From: an uncultured Gammaproteobacteria bacterium | GTDB taxonomy: Bacteria; Pseudomonadota; Gammaproteobacteria; CAJQNE01 | Reading direction: 5' to 3' | Length of the DNA stretch: 9,647 bases | Assembly (NCBI GenBank): GCA_905479545.1 | Contig: CAJQNE010000201.1 | Coordinates: 1-9,647, forward strand | In this document: in pieces, positions 1 to 8,700 of the stretch | Numbering within the stretch: the stretch's first letter is position 1 | Layout: the number at the start of each line of letters is the position of its first letter | Program-made: the position numbers and the translations under genes | Notes under the pieces: generated by a model | Seen by the model: only the letters and a program-made list of their open reading frames with translations | What the model was told of the DNA's origin: nothing | Database searches by the model: none

Positions 1-34
1 AAAACGGCGGCACTAATATAGTGCCGCCGTTTTT
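1..34 (+). terminator. Rho-independent terminator of an upstream gene
   Basis: A perfect inverted repeat pairs bases 1-13 with 21-33. It has a GC-rich core (CGGCGGCAC / GTGCCGCCG), a TAATATA loop that can add two further pairs, and a T run at 30-34. The stem is flanked by A on the left and T on the right, so it could also stop transcription arriving from the right. It closes a gene lying left of the window and separates it from the two-gene unit starting at 386, which therefore needs its own promoter. Confidence 0.93.
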
Positions 35-385
35 ATTGTACCGAGTCAGCTGTGCGGCTTTCTCACCCCACATCACGAGGCCTATAACCCTCGCCTGAGC
101 GCATGAGCTAGCTCCTCACTAACCAGCGATCTTAACAAAACACACCGGGATTGATGCAGAGCGGCCGGCAACGTTGACGAGCCGGGCTTTGCACAAGAAC
201 TGCACAATTTTTGCGTAAAATTCACCCAGCGCCAGTCCCCATCAACCGCTAAACTTATCAGCAACTGTTGCAGGTAGAGTCACACGTCCACTCACGAATT
301 GCTCCCTGCAAACGGAAGGATTCAATACGCCCGCAGCCAATCCTCGCGGCCGATAAGAATGCAAACGCGGTAACGGTTTACGCTT
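35..385 (+). other. Non-coding leader presumed to carry the promoter of the two-gene operon
   Basis: About 350 bases lie between the terminator and the first large gene. I see no RNA gene and no convincing protein gene; short open frames on both strands rely on TTG starts and have no recognisable product. The promoter of the downstream pair must lie here, but no clear sigma-70 box pair stands out. The best -10-like hexamer is TAAAAT at 216-221, without a well-spaced -35. TTGACG at 174-179 and TTGCAC at 189-194 are -35-like but wrongly spaced. Small symmetric elements are GAGCTAGCTC at 105-114 and a 5-bp hairpin at 76-93; neither can be assigned a role. Confidence 0.5.
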
Positions 386-448
386 ATGACGAACAACACC
401 ACGGCCTCATTGTTATTACTCGCCTTCCTCGCATTCGCTGCAGGAGCT
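386..448 (+). other. Sec signal peptide of the repeat protein
   Basis: Residues 1-21 comprise a short polar start (MTNNTTA), a Leu/Ala/Phe-rich core and an A-G-A motif at 19-21 followed by Glu-Asn, which fits signal peptidase I. The n-region has no Lys or Arg, which is atypical for a Sec signal. Confidence 0.75.
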
Positions 449-3400
449 GAGAATGCTGAAACCAGTCACGGTATTACTGCCGCGTCAGCCAACGCCGACC
501 AGCAAATGTCAGTGCCGGCAACCGGCCTGCAGCAACTGAGCTTCAGCGCGCCCCGGTTTGGTCGTTATACGCTGCAGGCAATTAGCGACCAGGGTAGCGC
601 TCTGCAGCTAATCGACCGGGAGAACGGCCCGGGTGAATGGCACGGCAGCGCTGGTGAGAACAACGGTAGATTTGATACCTTTCTTGAGGCTGGTGATTAT
701 CGCTTGCGGGTGCAATCCAGCGAGCGTGGCAGCGGCGTCGCCAAGGTTCAGATTCAGCCGTTCGAGGAGCTGCAACCGGAAGCGCTACAGCTAGTCGAGC
801 TTAAACCCGAAAATACCACGCTGGCCGACTTCCAGCAGCGTTCCTGGTGGTTAACTCTGGACGAGCCGCGACGCATTGTCATCGAAGCTGGTGGACGCCA
901 TCTGCAAAGCCTCGAGCTATGGCGGGATGGCCGCTGGCGCATCCCACTATCGGTGAATAGCGAAGTTGTCACAGCACAACCCGGCCAGCCCCAACGCCTA
1001 CTAAATTTCAGCGTGCAACTGGAAGCCGGGCAATATCGACTCAGTGCTTACGGTGGTGCGGGTGAACCCTGGGCAGAAACCAGCAACGCCGCGCCGCTGC
1101 ACCTGCGCTGGGGCTTTCCAGCCCTACCCGCCGCCCATCGGCAGCAGTTTCAGGCCAGCCCGCTGGGAATTGACCGCTACCGCGTGCCGGATACCGCCGA
1201 TTATTTTCGGCTGGAACTGCCTGAGCCGGCACCCGCCACTTTAGCCGCCGGCGACTGGCTAAGCGACAGACCATTCCGCGAGCGTTCACGCGACAGCATC
1301 ACCGCAAAATCCAGGCAACCTATCGCCACCTTGAACCTCAATAGTGAAACTGCCATAGACAAAGAGGAGCGAGCCGGGAGCCGTCTAATAACTGTGCGCG
1401 CGGCTGCTGGCCAGCGTTACACCCTGCAGCATTTCAGCCGCTCTTCGCATTACACCATCAGCCAAAGCGGCGACTGGTGGATCGACAGCGTGCACGCCGG
1501 TTCTTCTGAAGACGCTATCGATGCTACGGCATTGCTAATCGCCGTGAACCCGCGGCGCAACCTGCGTCGCATCAAAGCCACCACCGCAGTGGAGGTGAAC
1601 CAACGACAAGGCTGGCGGCGGCGCTTCAACCTGCTGCAGCCTGCCGAAATGTTCCTGCAAATTACCGAAGACGGCGACTACTCTTTTAGCCAGCAAACAG
1701 CAGACAACGACGAACAGGAAGCAAGTAGCAGCTTGGCTAACCTCACCCTAGAACCCGTTTATTTGAGCCGACCTAAAGATGCGCCGGAGCCGCTCGAGCT
1801 TCAACAAAGTGTTAAGCAATCACTTAATGCCGGCCTCTATCGGTTGCGATTGGAGCCACGAAGCAAAGGCATTGCCGATCTGGCGATTTTCAGCGCTGAC
1901 ACTGCTGTCCCCGCCGAGTCGCTGGTTCAGGGGTCGAACCGGTTTGGCGCGGTGAAACTGGAAAAAGGTTGGAAGCACCTCGTCATTCCTGCCGATCAAG
2001 GCGGTACCAAAAGCGGCGTTATTCTTCGGCCCCTGCCGCTGGATATGCGCCGCCCGCTTAGTGTGACACTAGCAGCCAACGAAAGCTTATCGCTGCCGCT
2101 GCAATTCCCAGCGGCAGGCCAACTAACAGCGGCAGATGAATACGGCAACCCGCCGAAATTGGGCAGCAGCGATGCCGAAGCCTTGGGCACGCTATCTCAG
2201 CCCAGTGGTACCCATAACCTTAGTATCAGCAACACCGCCGAACGCTCCGCGGTCATCAACTTAGCTTGGCATGACCCGCGGCAACAGTCAGATAGTCCAC
2301 TGCCTAAAGCGGCGATGCTTGAACCACCGCAGTTGCCACGGCTAAGCAGCGGCCTCCCGCAGTTTCTGGATCTCGCCAGCGGTGTCACGCAAACATTTGA
2401 ATTGCGGGTAGAAAAGCCTGCGTTATACCGAATCGAATCTAGCGGTTTGCTCTCCACCTCTGGCCAGTTGCGCACACGGGTAACGCCAGACCTGGCGACC
2501 GCTGAAAGCAATGGTATTGGTCGCAACTTTCTCATTCAACGCTATCTGCGCCCCGGCGATTACCGCCTCACCGTTAGCACCCAAGGCGCAAGCGCTGGCC
2601 GCCTTGGCGTGTCACTAACTGCCGCACCGCTAATTGACGCAGGCCAGCTGCACGCAGATATCACCTCACGCCAATTGCTACCCGCAGGCCAGGGGCTGGA
2701 CCAGCGATTGAGCGTCGCTGAAGCTGGCAACTATGAACTGCAGGTACTGAGTCAACTCCGGGAGTTGCGTTTCCGGCTTGAGGACAGCGATGGCTGGCCA
2801 GTGCTACCACCCGGAAACAACAGCCCGTTGAACCTACGACTATCGACCGATAATTTCCGCTTGATCATTGAACCGGGTGCTGTAGACAGTCGCGTCATTA
2901 CCCGACTCGCTGCCATGCCGGAAACGCCAGAATTTATCGGCTACGGCCCACATACCATCACGCTTAACCAGAGTGTTAAGAAACGATGGATGGAGCCTGC
3001 TGCCGACGAGTCTCGTCAAGCCGACCGTTGGCTATTCAGCCTATCGGCCGCAGCAACCGTCAACATCAGCGCGAGCGACGAGATGCGCGGCGTGCTTTAC
3101 CGAACCGATAGTGACAATCAACAACGCACCGACGATGAACGAATCAGCGACGTGCTATCACCTAACGGCTGGCAAGGTGACTTGCCCGCTGGTAACTACC
3201 GCCTTGAGCTTGAGCACGGTCGTCTTAGCAACCGGGTCGACTACCAACTTACGGTCAGCAGCAGCCAATTGCTACCGGGCCAAAGCCGCAGTATTACGGC
3301 CCCGGCATCGGTGCCGCTATCACTGCCCGCCGGTCTGTCCCGTATCACCTCATTCGGACCAGCCGATGTTCGGGCCCGACTTTACGACCATAGCGGCGCA

Positions 3401-5773
3401 ATGGTCGCCAGCAATGATGATGGCAGCAGCGACTGGAATTTCCTGATCGGCACTAGTCTGCCCGCTGGCCAATACCGGCTTGATGTAGAGCCGGTCGGAG
3501 CGAGACGCGCCACCACAGAAATCAGTCTGCAAGCTCCCGCTGCCCGATTACTGCCACCGCAGCAGCTCGAACTCAACCAACTCAACGAGCAAACACTGAA
3601 CCTGCAAGCCCAATACACCTTGCCACTCAACGTAGTCGGCAATAACAACCAGCTACTCCTGGTGAGAGCCGACGCTGTAGCCGACGACGCCAGCAATGGT
3701 GAAATAGGTATAGCGCTCGAGAAATGCATGTCTAGCAGACTCAACGATGCTGCAACGGAAACCGACTGCACGCAACTAGCCAACCACAGCGGCCAACCCG
3801 CCTGGCTGGCCATCGAACTTGGCTCCGAAGCCATGAACCCGACAACCAGCAATGTCAGCTACCGTTTGCGGCTGTGGTCACAAAACGATCAGGCCACCGA
3901 GCGACCCGTACGAGTCCGCCTGCTTCAAACCGAACCGGAACCCATCAGCGAGCGCCAGCTGGCAGAAGGCATTACCCTGCCTGCCGTTAGGCTCATTCCC
4001 GGGCCGCTGACGCACGACGATAGCGAAGGCTGGTCTGCCGCCCGGCTGGAATTGCCGCTGGCTGGTGTGTTCACCGGTTCAACAGCTGGCCTGCGTTTCT
4101 CTGCAGCCGCAAACGCTACGGCTTCACCTTTGCAGACTGCTACGCTTGCTGGTCAGTTTCTAACCTCACAACACACGCTGGTAGCAGGGCTTCAAGGGGC
4201 AAGCTTGCAGGCACAGCGCCAGACACTGCGACCAGACGCTGAACTATCCTTGCCGCTGCGATCCGGAGAAAGCGCTACGCTAACAATAGCAGCTGCGAAA
4301 AATCCGACATTGATATTGGCTCGCGCCCACAACGGCCAACCGGGCATTGCGGCAAATGGCTCAACCACCGCCGCTAAAACGGGCTTTAGTAACGGTTCGG
4401 CGGTAACTGTTATCGACTCCAATGCCACCGACCGAACCACCACTGCGGTAAATGCCTGGAAAGCTGATGAAAATGGCACACTGGCGCTACGCCTGAAAAG
4501 TATCGCGCTGTCACCGTTGCAAACAGCGACTGCCGATGACCAGGGTCGCGTCGTATTGCCACCACACAGCGCGGTTTCGATCGCTCTACCGGCAGGAATG
4601 AAAACCATGCAGCTGTCGTTGCCGAGCGAAACAGCAGCCGTGTTGAAAGGCGAGATAACGCTATGGAGCGGCCCGCACAGCAGTAGTGAGCAGCTACAAA
4701 GTGATGCCGGGGAGCTCCGTCTCTATCACGCCGGCTCGCAACCAGCACTCTTCAGCCTGCGACATTCACCGCTGTCCACCGACAACAACCTACAGACCCC
4801 TAGCCGCTTATCGAGCGACTCACCGCTGTGGTATGAGTCGCTGACAAGTCGCAGCCAACTGCATATCCGCGTGGATAATCCGGCCGACGAAACCACCGGG
4901 CTGGAGTTGGGCGGCAATATTGAGTCGGCAACTTGGTCCGGCGACGATGGCCGCCACGTTGCTGTCAAGATGGATAGTGCTACTAAGTCCACCTCGGGAC
5001 CTAAAATAACCGGCGGCGGCATTGTCAGCATCAACGCACAGCCCGGTTTGCTGGCAGTGTGGCTGGATGGCGATACTGCAAACGTATTCGCCGCGAGTGA
5101 GGTAAAGCCTCTTAGCTTACCCCGCACCGTGTCCGTAATCGGCCAACAAACCTTTAGTTTCAGCACTGCTGAACCAGCACTGCTCAGTGTGCGCGGTCGC
5201 TCGCCAGCGCTGTTGCAACTAATTTCAGACGACCAAAATCATAACTATGACCTGTATACAACCGGCGCGCGATTGGATCAATACCTGCCTGCCAGTAATC
5301 ATGAACTGAGAGTTCGACTTCTCGGCCCACAAAGCGTCGATAGCCTGACACTAACGACCCGCAGCGTCATCGGTATCAGCGCGACCCCGCCGACCGAACA
5401 ATCCAGTCCACAAAATAGTGACAATGCAGCGACCCAAGCCGCGGCACTGCGCCTCGCCGCTGGCGATTCTGTGCTCTACAGTTTCAGCATCGACAGCGAC
5501 CGTAAAGTGGGAATCGGCATTAAAGCTAGTCCCGACCAGGCCGAGGCACAGCTGATGGATTCCAGCGGCACGCTCGTCGGCACCGGCAGTACTCAATTTC
5601 AATCGCTAAAGGCTGGCCGCTACCTGCTACAAGTCTCTGCACCCGCTGACGGCACGTCACTGGAAGTCACGCCGCTAATCATTTGCCTGCAAGACCAATA
5701 CGACGGGCCACCCGCCGACGTGCTGCAAAATTATATTGAGCAGCCCCGTGCCTCAGCAGAAGGAAGCCGCTAA
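386..5773 (+). CDS. Giant exported PPC-like repeat protein, co-encoded with an alpha-2-macroglobulin
   Basis: This 1795-residue protein is not recognised as a named family. ATG386 is the first start after an in-frame stop at 371-373; its ribosome site is weak. Residues 8-21 form a hydrophobic signal core (ASLLLLAFLAFAAGA) with a likely signal peptidase I site after AGA21 and no lipobox, so the product should be periplasmic or secreted. The rest looks like beta-sandwich modules. The recurring closing strand 'AGxYRLxV' occurs near residues 102-109, 214-220, 482-489, 723-730, 780-787, 935-941, 1027-1034 and 1743-1750, often after 'LYDxSG' or 'LxDSDG' turns as in PPC domains. Residues about 1050-1680 are more diverged. 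No protease, hydrolase or transmembrane segment was seen. Only three cysteines occur (1114, 1128, 1767). The gene overlaps the A2M start by one base. I infer a structural or binding partner of that A2M; an adhesin-like surface protein is the alternative. Confidence 0.93.
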   Translation: MTNNTTASLLLLAFLAFAAGAENAETSHGITAASANADQQMSVPATGLQQLSFSAPRFGRYTLQAISDQGSALQLIDRENGPGEWHGSAGENNGRFDTFLEAGDYRLRVQSSERGSGVAKVQIQPFEELQPEALQLVELKPENTTLADFQQRSWWLTLDEPRRIVIEAGGRHLQSLELWRDGRWRIPLSVNSEVVTAQPGQPQRLLNFSVQLEAGQYRLSAYGGAGEPWAETSNAAPLHLRWGFPALPAAHRQQFQASPLGIDRYRVPDTADYFRLELPEPAPATLAAGDWLSDRPFRERSRDSITAKSRQPIATLNLNSETAIDKEERAGSRLITVRAAAGQRYTLQHFSRSSHYTISQSGDWWIDSVHAGSSEDAIDATALLIAVNPRRNLRRIKATTAVEVNQRQGWRRRFNLLQPAEMFLQITEDGDYSFSQQTADNDEQEASSSLANLTLEPVYLSRPKDAPEPLELQQSVKQSLNAGLYRLRLEPRSKGIADLAIFSADTAVPAESLVQGSNRFGAVKLEKGWKHLVIPADQGGTKSGVILRPLPLDMRRPLSVTLAANESLSLPLQFPAAGQLTAADEYGNPPKLGSSDAEALGTLSQPSGTHNLSISNTAERSAVINLAWHDPRQQSDSPLPKAAMLEPPQLPRLSSGLPQFLDLASGVTQTFELRVEKPALYRIESSGLLSTSGQLRTRVTPDLATAESNGIGRNFLIQRYLRPGDYRLTVSTQGASAGRLGVSLTAAPLIDAGQLHADITSRQLLPAGQGLDQRLSVAEAGNYELQVLSQLRELRFRLEDSDGWPVLPPGNNSPLNLRLSTDNFRLIIEPGAVDSRVITRLAAMPETPEFIGYGPHTITLNQSVKKRWMEPAADESRQADRWLFSLSAAATVNISASDEMRGVLYRTDSDNQQRTDDERISDVLSPNGWQGDLPAGNYRLELEHGRLSNRVDYQLTVSSSQLLPGQSRSITAPASVPLSLPAGLSRITSFGPADVRARLYDHSGAMVASNDDGSSDWNFLIGTSLPAGQYRLDVEPVGARRATTEISLQAPAARLLPPQQLELNQLNEQTLNLQAQYTLPLNVVGNNNQLLLVRADAVADDASNGEIGIALEKCMSSRLNDAATETDCTQLANHSGQPAWLAIELGSEAMNPTTSNVSYRLRLWSQNDQATERPVRVRLLQTEPEPISERQLAEGITLPAVRLIPGPLTHDDSEGWSAARLELPLAGVFTGSTAGLRFSAAANATASPLQTATLAGQFLTSQHTLVAGLQGASLQAQRQTLRPDAELSLPLRSGESATLTIAAAKNPTLILARAHNGQPGIAANGSTTAAKTGFSNGSAVTVIDSNATDRTTTAVNAWKADENGTLALRLKSIALSPLQTATADDQGRVVLPPHSAVSIALPAGMKTMQLSLPSETAAVLKGEITLWSGPHSSSEQLQSDAGELRLYHAGSQPALFSLRHSPLSTDNNLQTPSRLSSDSPLWYESLTSRSQLHIRVDNPADETTGLELGGNIESATWSGDDGRHVAVKMDSATKSTSGPKITGGGIVSINAQPGLLAVWLDGDTANVFAASEVKPLSLPRTVSVIGQQTFSFSTAEPALLSVRGRSPALLQLISDDQNHNYDLYTTGARLDQYLPASNHELRVRLLGPQSVDSLTLTTRSVIGISATPPTEQSSPQNSDNAATQAAALRLAAGDSVLYSFSIDSDRKVGIGIKASPDQAEAQLMDSSGTLVGTGSTQFQSLKAGRYLLQVSAPADGTSLEVTPLIICLQDQYDGPPADVLQNYIEQPRASAEGSR
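518..5680 (+). repeat. Degenerate tandem PPC-like beta-sandwich modules within the repeat protein
   Basis: The repeat exists at protein level only; I see no DNA-level tandem identity. Clearest modules are residues 45-126 (closing strand EAGDYRLRV), 151-220 (EAGQYRLS), about 420-500 (NAGLYRLRL), 665-745 (RPGDYRLTV), 771-830 (EAGNYELQV), 880-957 (PAGNYRLEL), 985-1049 (PAGQYRLDV) and 1688-1765 (KAGRYLLQV). The module at 985-1049 has the PPC hallmark order: LYDHSG turn, an Asn-Asp-Asp-Gly acidic loop, then the closing strand. Weaker echoes sit at 607-614, 820-830 and 1634-1644. Boundaries are estimates by eye. Confidence 0.65.
5760..5764 (+). promoter_or_regulatory. Shine-Dalgarno site of the A2M gene, inside the upstream gene
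   Basis: AAGGA lies 8 bases before ATG5773, within a purine run AGAAGGAAG at 5758-5766. It supports ATG5773, which overlaps the TAA of the preceding gene (TAATG), and points to translational coupling. No comparable site precedes the alternative in-frame ATG at 5881. Confidence 0.75.
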
Positions 5774-8700
5774 TGGACCACTTTAATATGGGTCGCAATA
5801 CCGGCCGCCTTTTCGGCACAACCGCTGTTCAAGCGGCCTCAACGACAACCTCAACCTCGGCCACGCCCATCCGAACGCCTATGCGTCAATTACTTTCTGC
5901 TGCAATGCTGCTTAGCTGCAGCCTAAGCGGCCCGTTTCTGGCATCGGCTCATGCCGCAGCCGAAGCAACTATGCCTAGCGTCGCGACGGCTGCGATGCAG
6001 AAACCGGCACAACCTGAATCGATTGTCATGGTCCCCGACGAATTCTTACGACCTTGGGACCCCGTCACCTTATTCTTTCCGAAGTCCGCAGCAGCACTAG
6101 GTCCGCAGCAAGGCGGCCCTGCAGATAAGCCTGAAAAATGGGTAACGCTGGAACCTGCTCATCCCGGCGGCTGGACTTGGCTCGATGACCACACGCTGCA
6201 ATTCCGCCCTGCTACCGCCTGGCCGCCATTACAGCGTTTTAACTGGAGCTTCGCGGGCAAATCACTGAGCCTCGCCACATTGCTGGCACCACCGCTGTAT
6301 ACCACCCCAAGAGCTAACGCCGTTGTTACTGAGCCGCTACGCTCAATTAAGCTAAATTTCGCCGAACCGCTCGATGAAAACACACTGGCAAGACTACTGA
6401 GTATCGAATTGTCTGCGCTGCCCGGTATCGGTGACACAGTCGATGCGGTGCTGAACAGTGACGACTTTGATATTAAACCACTGCAACGCCAAAGCTCCGG
6501 TGATGGCGCTAGCTATATCGTGAATCTGCAGCAGCCACTGCCAGCCGGCCAACAGGTCCGCCTGCGCTTACCGCTATCGCTACCTGATTCCGCTGGCACT
6601 AAGCAAGCCAGGAAAAATGACAACCAAGGCAGTTACACGCTCGCGTTTCAAACTGCTCCAGCGTTCCGCGTAACTTATTTTGGCTGCGCTGGCAGTCGTT
6701 ACCCGGTAGCTCCGGGTGGCGTGAAATATGGCGAACGGGAGGCACTGAGTTGCAGCGCAAACAATCGCCAGCTTAGCCTCAGATTTTCAGCCACGCCGCA
6801 AACATTAGATGCGGTATTGGCCCGCAACCTGGTCCGTATCTCGCCGCCCGTGGCGAATTTAAACATTGAGCAAGCTGGCCCTAACCTGCTGCTCAGAGGC
6901 GATTTTGCCACCGATCAGCTGTACCAAATGACTCTGCAGCCCTGGCCATTACAAGACACTGAAAACCGGCCGCTACAGATGGATGCGAGCAGCAGCTTGT
7001 TCCTGCATTTTCCCCGCCCGGATGATCGGCTTAGCTGGGGCACCGGTCACGGCATTGTCGAGCGTTTCGGCCCGCAGACTGTGCCAGTCAGCGGCCGCGG
7101 TTTTACTCGCGCGGATTTGCGTATCCACCGAATTGATCCTTTGAGCCGGGCCTTATGGCCGTTTCCGAACGACCCGGTTGCCATCGATGAAAACCAGCAA
7201 CCGCCCGGCCCCGGCGAAGCGCCTGCCGCGGATAGCGACCTGGATCGACCGATTAACTCTTACGAGCTGAGCCAGCAATTGCGGTTACTTGGCTCGCCAT
7301 CACTTTCCCGATTAATTGACCTGCCACTCACGGCTAACGGGCCATCTGCCAGGTTCGGTCTGGAAATGCAGGAGCTGCTGCAGAAAATTAGCGGCAAAGC
7401 CGATCCCGGCCATTACCTGATTGGCCTCCGCAAGCTCGATAACTCTTCCCAGCGGCAATGGCTGCGTCTACAAGTTACCGACCTGAGCCTGAGCGTGGTC
7501 GAATCGCCCGACGGCGTTCAGTTTGCGGTAACCAGCCTGCAAACTGCATTACCGGTAGCCAACGCCAGCGTTACGCTGGAAGGTGTCACCACCGGCTCAA
7601 ATGGCAGCTGGGTGAAGCTGTTCAGCGGCCGCACCAATGCTGCGGGCATGGTCAACTGGCAGCCGCAAGCCAACACCCCCGTCCGGCTGCGACGTATTCA
7701 TGTGAGCAAGGGCGGTGATTCGCTACTGCTCGATCCTGACGACGCGCCGGAGAAGTTTTACAGCGGTCGCTGGCAAAAAGATCGCGGCAGCTGGCTGGTC
7801 AATACCGATGCTTTTATCGCGGCTGATAACAATGAACCGGAACCGCTCTGCCACTTGTTCACCGAGCGTCCGGTCTACCGGCCGGATCAAACCGTACACC
7901 TGAAGGGCTATATCCGTAACCATCAGCGTGGTCGGCTGAGCATTCCCAAAACCTCGGGCCGCATCGTGATCACTGCGCCCAATGACAATGAATATCCGCT
8001 GCCGGTAGAGGTAAGCGAGTTCGGCAGCTTCCACGCCGGTTTCAGCGACGACGATCTGCCAACCGGCGACTACGTCGCGCGCTTCGAATACGGCGAAGAA
8101 AATACTCAATGCGGCAGCGTCAGCTTTAATCTTGATGCCTACAAGCTACCTCGGTTTGAAGTGCAGTTGCAGGCAGCCGACATCGTGCCGCTGGATGAAC
8201 CGTTTGATGTTAGCTTAGCGGCTCGCTATTACGCTGGCGGCGATGTCGCCGGCCAAGAAGTGAATTGGCGCGTGCTGCAGTTCCCGTCAGATTGGCGACC
8301 CGGCGGCCACGACGGTTTCCGCTTTTCTTCCGACTCGCGTTTTTCCGGTGGCACAGCACTAAGCAGCGAAGCAGTGCTGGAAGTGACGCAGGCGACTGAT
8401 GAAAACGGCTCCGCCAGCATCAGCGTTAACCCGGCGCTGGAACCGTCTGCGGCTCCCCGCCGCTACATTATCGAATCAACTGTGGTCGGTGCCGACGAAA
8501 CCGTCTCGGCAACCAAGCAGGTACGCGCCCTACCGGCGTTTGTGCTCGGCGTAAAAGTCCCGCGCTTCCTGCCAAACGCTAACAGCATCGATTTAGAACT
8601 GCTCGCAGTCGGTCCGGACGATAATGGCGTGGCTGGAAAAGCCATCACTGTGCGGCTGCTGCATCGCCAATGGCACAGCTATCTACAAGCCGCTGATTTT

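Noticed and set aside
76..93. Small hairpin CGAGG/CCTCG as a second terminator or riboswitch piece
   Set aside because: It is only five base pairs with an eight-base loop and no T run, which is expected by chance in this composition.
216..221. TAAAAT as the -10 box of the operon promoter
   Set aside because: The nearest -35-like hexamers (TTGCAC at 189-194, TTGACG at 174-179) are spaced too far away for a confident sigma-70 promoter.
82..264. 60-codon open frame on the minus strand in the leader
   Set aside because: It needs a TTG start, has no clear ribosome site and no recognisable product, and occupies the presumed promoter region.
268..450. 60-codon open frame on the plus strand overlapping the repeat-protein start
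   Set aside because: It uses a TTG start and has no signal peptide or known motif; it runs into the strongly supported coding frame at 386.
2973..3446. 157-codon open frame on the plus strand inside the repeat-protein gene
   Set aside because: It is out of frame with the 1795-residue protein and has a threonine/proline-rich composition typical of a frame-shifted GC-rich gene.
3382..3852. 156-codon antisense open frame
   Set aside because: It lies wholly inside the repeat-protein gene; the composition is that of a shadow frame and no family motif is present.
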